From: Streptomyces ardesiacus
GTDB taxonomy: Bacteria > Actinomycetota > Actinomycetes > Streptomycetales > Streptomycetaceae
DNA: 64,000 nt
Direction: 5' to 3'
Assembly (NCBI RefSeq): GCF_003112575.1
Contig: NZ_BEWC01000007.1
Coordinates: 434,001 to 498,000, forward strand
This document shows positions 31,123 to 40,196 of the stretch, piece by piece; the stretch's first letter is position 1; each line of letters begins with the position of its first letter. The translations under genes were made by a program, and so were the position numbers. The notes under the pieces were generated by a model. The model was not told the origin of the DNA and searched no databases. It was given only the letters and a program-made list of their open reading frames with translations.

Positions 31123-33840
31123 CCTTGGACGCGCACCCGGCTGCGGGCCGCCCCCGGTGCCGCCGTCGCGCTGGCGGTGCTGGTGGCGCTGACCGCGTGC
31201 CTGGCCGCCGCGTTCCCCCGGGCGCTGGACCGCTACACGGACGCCGGGCTGCGCCGGGCCGTCGACCGGGCCCCGGCCGATGTGACCGGCGTCCTGATCT
31301 CCGCCGCGCCCGACCCCGGGGTGGGCGAGGCAACCGTGGAGGACAGCCTCCGGCCCCGGCGCCTCGCCGACGCCTACCGCTCCGTCCTCGGCCTCGTCGA
31401 GCACCCGCTCGCCGTCGACGAGGAGCAGTCGTCCTACGGGGTCCGCACCACCGAGAGCCTGCCCTCGCCGGACACGTGGCTGCCCCGGCCCGACGGCCTG
31501 CCCGCGGAGATGGTCCTCGTCGCCCCGCAGGACCTCGACGGCCGCGCCCGGCTGCGCTCCGGCCGGCTGCCGAAGGTACCCGGCGGGCAGGCGGACGCCT
31601 CGACCACCGAGGTGGAGGCCGCGGTGACCGAGGAGACCGCCCGCACCCTGCACATGAAGGTGGGCTCGGTCGTCCACATTCCGGGGCATCGCGAACTCAC
31701 CGTCCGCGTCACCGGCATCGTCACGCCCGAGCGCCCCGACGGCGCCTACTGGTCCGTCGACCCCGTGCTGCGCACCCCCTCCCTGCGGCGCGTGCCGGCA
31801 CCGCCCGGCGCCCCCAGCCCCACCTACTGGGTCGGCGGTCTGCTGCTGGCCCCCGAGGCGGGCCCCGCGCTCCTGGGTTCGGCCCCCGTGGTCCGCTACT
31901 GGAACCTCGCGCCCGACCCGGACGCCCTGCACGCCCGCGACCTCGACGGGCTCGCCTCCGCCGTGGCGTCCCTGGAGTCCGGGCCCGCCCTCCAGCAGCT
32001 CCACTCGGCGGTCAGCCCCCTGACGGACGCCACGACCGGCCTCGACGACATCTTCACCACGTACGGGCAGCTCCGCGACGACATCGGCCCGCTCATCGCC
32101 GTCGCCGCGTCGGGCGCGGGCACGGTCGCCGCCGTCGTCCTGCTGATGACGGGCGGCCTGGCCGCCGGCCGGCGCCGTGCCGAACTGGCCCTGCTGCGGG
32201 CCCGCGGCGCCTCCGTACGGGGCCTGGCGGGACGGCTGCTCGCCGAGACGGCGGTCGTGGCGGTGCCCGCGGGCGCGCTCGGACTCGGCGCGGCCCTGCT
32301 GGCGCTGCCCGGCGCCCGGCTGCTCCCCGCGGTGGCGGCCGCCGTCGCGGTCACCGCCGTGGCCTGCCTGGCGCTGCCGCTGCGGGCCGTCGCCGCGCAC
32401 CACGCCGTTCGGATCCACGAGGGCCGCCGGGACGCGACCACGCCTCGGGCGTCTCGGCGCCGTGTCGTGGCCGAGCTGACCGTCGTGGTCCTCGCCCTCG
32501 GCGCGGTCGAGATCCTGCGCCGACGCGGCGCGACGGACGGCGCCGGGGACCTGGTGGCGATGGCACCGGTGCTGGTCGGGGTGATCGCCGCGCTGGTCCT
32601 GGTACGCCTGTATCCGCTGCCGCTGCGCGGGCTGGCCCGCCCGGCCCGGCGGCTGCGGGGCGCGGTGGGGCCGCTCGCGCTGGCCCGGGCCGGCCGTACC
32701 TCCGCCTCCGCGGTGCTGCCCCTGCTCGCCCTGCTGACGGCGTTCACCGTGGCGGCGTTCGGCGGCTCGGTGCTCAGTGGTGTCGCCGACGCCCGCGACC
32801 GGGCCGCGGTGCTCGCCGTCGGCGCCGACGCCCGCGTGGAGGCGACGACCGAGACGCTGCCGTCCGGACTGTCCGACCGTGTCGGGCGGGTGCCCGGGGT
32901 CCGGGAGGTCACCGAGGCCGCCGTCGACTGGCTGGCCAGGACCCCGGACGGCCGCCAGTCGGTGCCGCTCGCGGCGGTGGACCCGTCCGACTACGCGGCA
33001 CTGGCCGCCCGCACGGACCTCGGCGCCTTCCCCGGGGTCCGGCTCGCCCGGCCGGACGGCGCCGAGGGCGGATCCGAGGACGCCGTCCTGCCGGCGCTGG
33101 CCTCCCCCGCGGTCGCCGAACGGCTGGGCGACGGCGCCTTCCCCCTGCGCCTGGCCGACGGCACCTTCGCCACGCTGAAGATCGTGCTGGTGCGCGAGCG
33201 CACCCCGGCCGTGTACGGCGACGAGTTCCTCGTCGTGGACCGCGCCGGACTGCCCGCCCGGTCCGTGCGGCCGAGCGTGCTGCTGCTGACCGGCGACCAC
33301 CTGGACGCGGGCGCGCTGCGCCGGGCGGCGGACGGAGCCGGCAGCGTCCGCCTGCGGTCCGAGGCGCGCGACAAGTACGTGGACTCGCCGTTGCAGTCGG
33401 GCGCGGAGCGCATCTACACGGCCGCGGTGGCCGCCGGCGCCGGCTACGCCGTCCTGGCCCTGCTGCTGTCCCTGGCGAGCGCCGCGCCCGAGCGCGCCGC
33501 GCTTCTCGCCCGGCTGCGCACCATGGGCCTCACCCGTGCCCAGGGGCGCCGCCTGCTCGTCCTGGAGTCCCTCCCCCAGGCCCTGCTCGCCGCGCTGGGA
33601 GGCATCCTGACCGGCTGGGCGGCGGTACGGCTCCTCTCCCCCGGCATCGACCTGACGACCGTCGCGATGGCGGCGACGACGTCTCCGGTGGGCCGCGCGG
33701 AACTGCGCGCCGACCCGTGGTCCCTGGCCGTCCCGGCGGCTGCGGTACTGGTGCTGGCGGTGGGCGTGGCGGCGCTCCAGGCGTGGTGGTCGGGCCGGCG
33801 CGGAGCGGTGGCGGAACTACGGGCGGGCGACGCGCGGTGA
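31105..33840 (+). CDS. ABC transporter permease, FtsX/MacB type
   Basis: The second permease of this exporter, 911 residues. The GTG at 31105 has GGAGGT at 8 bases and overlaps the stop of the small frame before it (GTGA). The first helix is AAVALAVLVALTACLAAAFP. An outer domain runs to about 320, the first FtsX block follows (AAVVLLMTGGLAAGRRRAEL, LLRARGASVRGLAG), and the second ends with RTMGLTRAQGRRLLVLESLP and a last helix VPAAAVLVLAVGVAALQAWW. It pairs with the 27468 gene product, and both use the ATPase at 33932. Confidence 0.87.
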   Translation: MTPVTAPWTRTRLRAAPGAAVALAVLVALTACLAAAFPRALDRYTDAGLRRAVDRAPADVTGVLISAAPDPGVGEATVEDSLRPRRLADAYRSVLGLVEHPLAVDEEQSSYGVRTTESLPSPDTWLPRPDGLPAEMVLVAPQDLDGRARLRSGRLPKVPGGQADASTTEVEAAVTEETARTLHMKVGSVVHIPGHRELTVRVTGIVTPERPDGAYWSVDPVLRTPSLRRVPAPPGAPSPTYWVGGLLLAPEAGPALLGSAPVVRYWNLAPDPDALHARDLDGLASAVASLESGPALQQLHSAVSPLTDATTGLDDIFTTYGQLRDDIGPLIAVAASGAGTVAAVVLLMTGGLAAGRRRAELALLRARGASVRGLAGRLLAETAVVAVPAGALGLGAALLALPGARLLPAVAAAVAVTAVACLALPLRAVAAHHAVRIHEGRRDATTPRASRRRVVAELTVVVLALGAVEILRRRGATDGAGDLVAMAPVLVGVIAALVLVRLYPLPLRGLARPARRLRGAVGPLALARAGRTSASAVLPLLALLTAFTVAAFGGSVLSGVADARDRAAVLAVGADARVEATTETLPSGLSDRVGRVPGVREVTEAAVDWLARTPDGRQSVPLAAVDPSDYAALAARTDLGAFPGVRLARPDGAEGGSEDAVLPALASPAVAERLGDGAFPLRLADGTFATLKIVLVRERTPAVYGDEFLVVDRAGLPARSVRPSVLLLTGDHLDAGALRRAADGAGSVRLRSEARDKYVDSPLQSGAERIYTAAVAAGAGYAVLALLLSLASAAPERAALLARLRTMGLTRAQGRRLLVLESLPQALLAALGGILTGWAAVRLLSPGIDLTTVAMAATTSPVGRAELRADPWSLAVPAAAVLVLAVGVAALQAWWSGRRGAVAELRAGDAR

Positions 33841-33931
33841 CGGCGCGACCGAGGACCGCGACCGAAGACCGCGGCCGGACACCGCGACCGGAGACACGGA
33901 GGACCGCGGCCGCAGACACGGAGGAACCCCG
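33841..33931. repeat. Degenerate 13-base repeats with a doubled ribosome site
   Basis: The gap is built from variants of GACCGAGGACCGC. AGACACGGAGG occurs twice, at 33892-33902 and 33914-33924. The second copy stands 7 bases before the ATG at 33932 and is the working ribosome site. Confidence 0.6.
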
Positions 33932-34891
33932 ATGACGACCGACCCCACCCTCGCCGAGCTGGCCGACCGCGCCGCCGCCTCCCGCGACCGGCCCGCCTAC
34001 GGGCACGACGCGCTGATCACCTGCGACCGCCTGGTGCGGATCTTCAGCGCGGACGGGGTGGAGGTGCAGGCCCTGCAGGGCCTCGACCTCCTGGTCCGCG
34101 AGGGCGAGCTGATGGCGCTGGTCGGCGCCTCGGGCAGCGGCAAGTCCACACTGATGAACATCCTGGCCGGCCTGGACACGCCGACCGCCGGGGCGGCCCG
34201 GGTCGCGGGGCGGGATCTGCTGACGATGACGGCGAAGGACCGCCTGGCCTACCGCCGCTCGGTGGTCGGCTTCGTGTGGCAGCAGACGTCGCGGAACCTC
34301 ATGCCGTACCTGACGGCCGCGCAGAACGTCGCCCTGCCCATGCAGTTGGCGGGCACCGGCGGGCGTCGGGCGGCGCGTGCCGAGCGGGCGCTGGAGCTGC
34401 TGGACCTGATGGGCGTCGCCGACTGCCGCGACCGCCGGCCGCAGCAGATGTCCGGCGGCCAGCAGCAGCGGGTCGCCATCGCGGTGGCCCTCGCGGGCGA
34501 CCCGTCGGTGCTGCTCGCCGACGAGCCCACCGGCGAACTGGACTCCCACACCGCGGAACACATCTTCGCCGCCTTCCGCACGGCGAACGAGCACCTGGGC
34601 ACCACGGTCGTCATCGTCACCCACGACCAGGCGGTGGCCGGCGAGGTCCGCCGCACGGTCGCCATCCGGGACGGCCGCACCTCCACGGAGGTGCTGCGCC
34701 GCAGCGAGGTGGACGCCGAGACCGGCCACGAGACGGTGGTGGCCCGCGAGTACGCCATGCTCGACCGCGCCGGCCGGCTCCAGCTCCCCGCCGACTACAC
34801 CGCGGCCCTCGGCATGCGCGACCGCGTCGCCCTGGAACTGGAGAGCGACCACATCGCCGTACGCCCGGACGACAGCGAGACCCACGGCTGA
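33932..34891 (+). CDS. ABC transporter ATP-binding protein, LolD/MacB type
   Basis: A 319-residue ATPase for the two FtsX-type permeases. Walker A is GASGSGKST, the Q-loop sits in VVGFVWQQTSRNLMPY, the signature is MSGGQQQRVAIAVALAGDPS, Walker B LLADEPTGELDS and the H-loop VIVTHD. The insertion and DEPTGELDS wording are those of the MacB/LolD/FtsE group. About 70 residues follow the core, ending in DRVALELESDHIAVRP, longer than the usual 230. It is the last gene of the exporter operon. Confidence 0.92.
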   Translation: MTTDPTLAELADRAAASRDRPAYGHDALITCDRLVRIFSADGVEVQALQGLDLLVREGELMALVGASGSGKSTLMNILAGLDTPTAGAARVAGRDLLTMTAKDRLAYRRSVVGFVWQQTSRNLMPYLTAAQNVALPMQLAGTGGRRAARAERALELLDLMGVADCRDRRPQQMSGGQQQRVAIAVALAGDPSVLLADEPTGELDSHTAEHIFAAFRTANEHLGTTVVIVTHDQAVAGEVRRTVAIRDGRTSTEVLRRSEVDAETGHETVVAREYAMLDRAGRLQLPADYTAALGMRDRVALELESDHIAVRPDDSETHG

Positions 34892-34913
34892 ACCCGGCGG
34901 GCCCCGGGCGGGC

Positions 34914-35603
34914 TCAGCGGACGCTGATGCCCAGGGCCCCGGTCCCCGCCCTGCGCAGGGCGACGGACCCGAAGGGCGTGCGCAGCCGCAGCCACGCGCC
35001 GGACGAGAACAGCCGGGGCGCGTCCTCGCCGGAGCCGGGGGCCGCGGGCCGCCGCAGGAACCCGAGCGACTGGGCCGCGTGCACGGCCCGCACCGGCAGC
35101 CCGGTGTCGCCGACGGTCCGGGACCAGATGTCCCGCCCGATGCGGTCGAGTTCGGTCCTCGTACGGTCCTGTGCCGCGAGTTCCTCGGTGCGCGCCCGGA
35201 ACTCCCCCACCGCGGCGGCGACCAGTGCGCGCAGGGCGTCCGGGGCGGGCAGGCCCGGCTCGGCCCGCCAGCCCCCGCGCGGGGGCAGCACCCCGGCCCA
35301 CGGCGGCCCGGTCACCGCACCGGGGACGCGGGCGGTGACCGCCCGCTCGTCGACACTCTCCAGCAGCTCGCCGGCGGATACGGTCACGTCCAGCGTGACG
35401 TCGAGCCCGTTCTCGTACGGCTTGGCGAGGCGTACCGCGCGCACGGCCAGCACCTCGAAGGAGGGCGGCCGGCCGAAGACGGCGAGGGCCGTGCCGGCCC
35501 CCTGGAGGCGCACCGCGGCCGAACGGTCGTAGTGGATCAGCCGGGAGAGGAAGGCCGCGAGATCCGCGGCCTCCCCCTCGTCGGCCAGGTGGAGCACCGT
35601 CAT
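34914..35603 (-). CDS. Conserved-looking protein of unknown function next to a thioesterase
   Basis: A 229-residue soluble protein. The ATG at 35603 overlaps the stop of the thioesterase gene (ATGA), so the two are translationally coupled. It starts MTVLHLADEGEAADLAAFLS; the middle is VRAVRLAKPYENGLDVTLDV, and a helical part (ALVAAAVGEFRARTEELAAQ) precedes a beta-rich end. I see no signal peptide, helix or catalytic motif and cannot name a family. Confidence 0.75.
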   Translation of the reverse strand: MTVLHLADEGEAADLAAFLSRLIHYDRSAAVRLQGAGTALAVFGRPPSFEVLAVRAVRLAKPYENGLDVTLDVTVSAGELLESVDERAVTARVPGAVTGPPWAGVLPPRGGWRAEPGLPAPDALRALVAAAVGEFRARTEELAAQDRTRTELDRIGRDIWSRTVGDTGLPVRAVHAAQSLGFLRRPAAPGSGEDAPRLFSSGAWLRLRTPFGSVALRRAGTGALGISVR

Positions 35604-36010
35604 GCGGCGACGGCCTCCTCCTTGTCGTCCGTGTACTCCTGGAGGAACTCCCGCTCCTCCGCGGTGATCCGCCGGGGCCGCTGCGCCGCGAAGTCGAACG
35701 GCACGATCACCGTGGAGGCGCGGACGTAGACGACGTCCTCGTCCTTGACCTCGTAGGTGAGGGTGAAGGAGGCGGCCCGAATCTGCGTGACCCACAGCTC
35801 GATGTCGACCGGGCGGTGCCGGTGGACGAGCTGCCGCTTGTAGTCGATCTCATGGCGTGCCACCACCGACCCCTGCTGGAAGTCCTTGTCCGGGCGGAAC
35901 AGGAAGTCGATACGGGCCTCCTCCAGGTAGCGGAGGAAGACCACGTTGTTGACGTGGCCGTACGCGTCCATGTCCGCCCAGCGCAGTGGGCAGCGGTAGA
36001 TGTGCCGCAA
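35600..36010 (-). CDS. 4-hydroxybenzoyl-CoA-type thioesterase (hotdog fold)
   Basis: A 136-residue acyl-CoA thioesterase. The family pattern RWADMDAYGHVNNVVFLRYL holds the catalytic Asp of the 4HBT subgroup, and EEARIDFLFRP and VVARHEIDYKRQLVH follow. The reading uses a TTG start at 36010, two bases after the ettA stop; the reading LRHIYRCPLRWADMDA from there matches the usual start of this protein in Streptomyces. The CoA ester is unknown. Confidence 0.88.
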   Translation of the reverse strand: MRHIYRCPLRWADMDAYGHVNNVVFLRYLEEARIDFLFRPDKDFQQGSVVARHEIDYKRQLVHRHRPVDIELWVTQIRAASFTLTYEVKDEDVVYVRASTVIVPFDFAAQRPRRITAEEREFLQEYTDDKEEAVAA

Positions 36011-36012
36011 GA

Positions 36013-37677
<1,665 letters not shown>

Positions 37678-37854
37678 GAGAAACCGTCCGGCAGCTTGAT
37701 CAGTCAGTGGGCAGATACACCCCATCTTGCCGCACCGCCACCCCTGGGCGGAAACCCATTGGGGGCGGCCCCTGTGACCTGCGGCTTCGCGGGATGCGCT
37801 AGCGGGTCCGCCGCTTGGGGCCGTGCGGTCCCGCAGGCCCCGGGCGGAGACGCG

Positions 37855-39261
37855 TCACTGCTCGTTCCTCCGGCGGACCAGCAGCAGGACCGCGCCGCCG
37901 ATCACGACCAGGCCGATGGCCGCGCCGCCGATCAGGGGGGTGGCGTCGGAGCTGCCCGTTTCGGCGAGGTTGGGGTTCGGGGACGGGGTGACGACCGGGG
38001 CGGGGGCCGGTTCGCTGAGGGGGCGGGTGGTGTCGGCGAGGGCCGCGCTCCGGGTGCGGCAGTCGAGGACGCCGGTGAAGCGCTGCTCGAAGCCTGCGGG
38101 GCCCCGCACGGTGAAGTCGTAGGGGCGGTCCTCCGGCAACGGGACCGGCACCGTCCGGGTCTCGCCCGGCGCGATGGTGTACTCGGTGTCCAGGAGCTGG
38201 AAGGTGAACGGCTCGTCGCCCTTGTTGAGCGCGGTGACGTCCAGGGTGCCCTCGGCGCAGTTCTTCTCCGCGGACAGGGCGGGTATCGCGCCCGTGGCGG
38301 CCCAGGTGGCGGTGGTGGTCGCCGCGACCGTCGACTCGCTGGAGCCGGCCAGGATCTGGGTCTGGCTGCGGCTGTCGGAGGCGAAGGCCCGGCCGACCGG
38401 CACGGTCGTCGAGGCCTGGACGGTCAGCTCGGCGGTGCCGTCCTCCGCGTCCTCGGGCACGTCGAAGAAGAGCTGGGTGCCGTCGGTGACCTTGGTGACG
38501 GGTTCGCCCTTCTTGTCGACGATCCGGACCGCGTCCTTGGTCGCGGCACCCACCGGGGGCGTCACCATCGCGCCGCCGGCGTTGGTGTGGACCGTCACCG
38601 GGCCGAGCCGCTCACCGGGCCGGCCCGAGACGGCCGGCGGGTCGAGGGCGATGGACGCCGCGGGCTCGGCCAGGCCCCGGGCGTTCTTCTCCAGGTAGTC
38701 GGCGAGCCGCTCGGCCCGGGGGGCGACGGCCTCGACGTCCGTGTCGTCCGAGTAGCGCCAGATGGCGACCTGTGTTCCGGCCGCCGCCTCCTCCTCGGTG
38801 AGCCCGCGGACGCCCGCCTTCTTCGCGAGCGCGGCGAGGTCGTTGACCTGGGGGTAGCTGTTCTGCAGGATCCAACGGACGCGCCCGGCGTCCTTGTTGG
38901 TGCCCAGGGACGTGGCGCTCCAGGGCGTTTCCTGGTACCTGGCGTCCTTCTGCGTCGGGTTCTGGATGTCGACGCAGTAGGTCTGCAGTGTGCCGCCGCC
39001 CTCGACGGACATCTCGAACAGGCCGGCCGGCACCTGCTGGTCGCCGTCCTCCCCGTGGACGACCGCGGTGCCGTGTGTCTTCAGGCCGCCTATCGTGGCG
39101 GTCGCCCCGCCCTGGCCCCGCGCTCCCTGGTCCTGGGCGGCGGCAGCCGGAGCCGCCCCGGTCACCACACCGGCGACGGCGAGCGCCGACGCCAGCGCAC
39201 CGGCGGCGAGACGTACCGCCCCTCGACCGGACAGAGACGGCGCAGCGAGCGAAGAAAACAC
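37855..39261 (-). CDS. Sortase-anchored thioester-domain surface protein
   Basis: A cell-wall protein of 468 residues. The GTG at 39261 follows a GGAAGGGGA site. A signal peptide ends near APAAAAQ. The thioester domain has the reactive Cys in QTYCVDIQNPTQ and the Gln in GTQVAIWRYSD, the pair that forms an internal Cys-Gln thioester able to bond covalently to host or matrix amines. Beta-domain repeats follow. The C-terminus has LAETG, a hydrophobic helix (GGAAIGLVVIGGAVLLLV) and RRRNEQ, the sorting signal of class E sortases (LAXTG). The gene stands alone, with an inverted repeat upstream. Confidence 0.85.
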   Translation of the reverse strand: MFSSLAAPSLSGRGAVRLAAGALASALAVAGVVTGAAPAAAAQDQGARGQGGATATIGGLKTHGTAVVHGEDGDQQVPAGLFEMSVEGGGTLQTYCVDIQNPTQKDARYQETPWSATSLGTNKDAGRVRWILQNSYPQVNDLAALAKKAGVRGLTEEEAAAGTQVAIWRYSDDTDVEAVAPRAERLADYLEKNARGLAEPAASIALDPPAVSGRPGERLGPVTVHTNAGGAMVTPPVGAATKDAVRIVDKKGEPVTKVTDGTQLFFDVPEDAEDGTAELTVQASTTVPVGRAFASDSRSQTQILAGSSESTVAATTTATWAATGAIPALSAEKNCAEGTLDVTALNKGDEPFTFQLLDTEYTIAPGETRTVPVPLPEDRPYDFTVRGPAGFEQRFTGVLDCRTRSAALADTTRPLSEPAPAPVVTPSPNPNLAETGSSDATPLIGGAAIGLVVIGGAVLLLVRRRNEQ

Positions 39262-39438
39262 ACATTCCCCTTCCAGCGGGACCCGTTGACGTGGGGGGAA
39301 CGGTCCCACCAGCAGAATCAGCAGCCGCACAAGGCTCGTTCGGCATCCTAAGGACGTGACGGACCGGGGCCGCCGGTGATCGTCGTCCTCCCGGTGATCC
39401 GAATCGGAATCGTTATCGCCGAGAGCCCCTGTGAGCAG

Positions 39439-39491
39439 GGCTTATCGACAAATCCACCCGTGTTCGTCCCGGGCGCATGGGTCGATAAGCC
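39439..39491. repeat. 11-base inverted repeat between ssbB and the surface protein gene
   Basis: GGCTTATCGAC (39439-39449) and GTCGATAAGCC (39481-39491) are perfect arms 31 bases apart, in an A/T-richer stretch. It lies 33 bases after the ssbB stop and 178 bases before the surface-protein start. It may be an operator of the latter or a long-loop terminator of ssbB. Confidence 0.6.
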
Positions 39492-39523
39492 GTGCTTCGG
39501 ACGGTTCCGGCAGGGCCTCGGTC

Positions 39524-40015
39524 TCAGGCCACCGCGACGGGCTCCTGCCGCTGTCCGGGGGTCGTGGCGGCCGGGTCCCCGGCGGGTTCGCCGGGCGGCT
39601 GCGCCGCCGGGGTCTCCCAGTGGGGTTCCGGTTGGGGTGGCGAGGCCGGTGCCTCGCTCTTCCCGGTGCGCAGGAACGCCGCGGTGCCGCGGGCGAGGTC
39701 GTGGCCGATCGCCACCGCGTCGATGTCGGCCGAGGTCCGGCTCTGCCCCTCGCGCACATCGGTGCGCACCTTCAGCCTGCCCTGCACGACGACGGGGTCG
39801 CCCACCGCCAGCGACGCCGAGGCGTTGGCGGCGAGCTGGCGGTTGGCCCACACCGTGAAGAAGTTGGTGTGACCGTCCGTCCAGGCGCTCTTCTCCCGGT
39901 CCCAGTACCGCGCGGTGACCGCGAGCCGGAAGCGCGCCGACGGTCCGTTCGCCAGGTGGCGGAAGACCGGCTGGGTGGCCACATTGCCCACGGCGCAGAT
40001 CATCGTCTCGTTCAT
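39524..40015 (-). CDS. ssbB: Single-stranded DNA-binding protein (second paralogue)
   Basis: A 163-residue OB-fold protein. GGGAGG before the ATG at 40015 sets the start (NETMICAVGNVATQPVFRHL). The OB strand pattern continues with RFRLAVTARYWDREKSAWTD and HTNFFTVWANRQLAANA. The tail is Pro/Gln-rich and lacks the DDDIPF-type acidic tip that recruits partner proteins. This fits SsbB, the Streptomyces paralogue linked to chromosome segregation in sporulation, rather than the replication protein SsbA. Its place in this region agrees with S. coelicolor, from memory. Confidence 0.85.
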   Translation of the reverse strand: MNETMICAVGNVATQPVFRHLANGPSARFRLAVTARYWDREKSAWTDGHTNFFTVWANRQLAANASASLAVGDPVVVQGRLKVRTDVREGQSRTSADIDAVAIGHDLARGTAAFLRTGKSEAPASPPQPEPHWETPAAQPPGEPAGDPAATTPGQRQEPVAVA

Positions 40016-40196
40016 CGCGAGTCCTCCCTCCCGTACGGGCACCTCCCGTACGGCGGCCGGGGCGACCGCGTCCCTCGCGATCGCCGTACCGGCCACACTG
40101 CCCGGGTCCGCGCCGGCCCGCCGCGGGGTGTGGAGGAGCCCGGGACCTGTGGAGAACCCCGCCACCCGCAGGGGTGACGACCGCGGTCGGCCGCCG

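Noticed and set aside
30000..34900. Horizontal transfer of the ABC exporter operon
   Set aside because: Codon use and GC look like the neighbours, and no mobility gene or border repeat is present. The local repeats are internal to the junctions.
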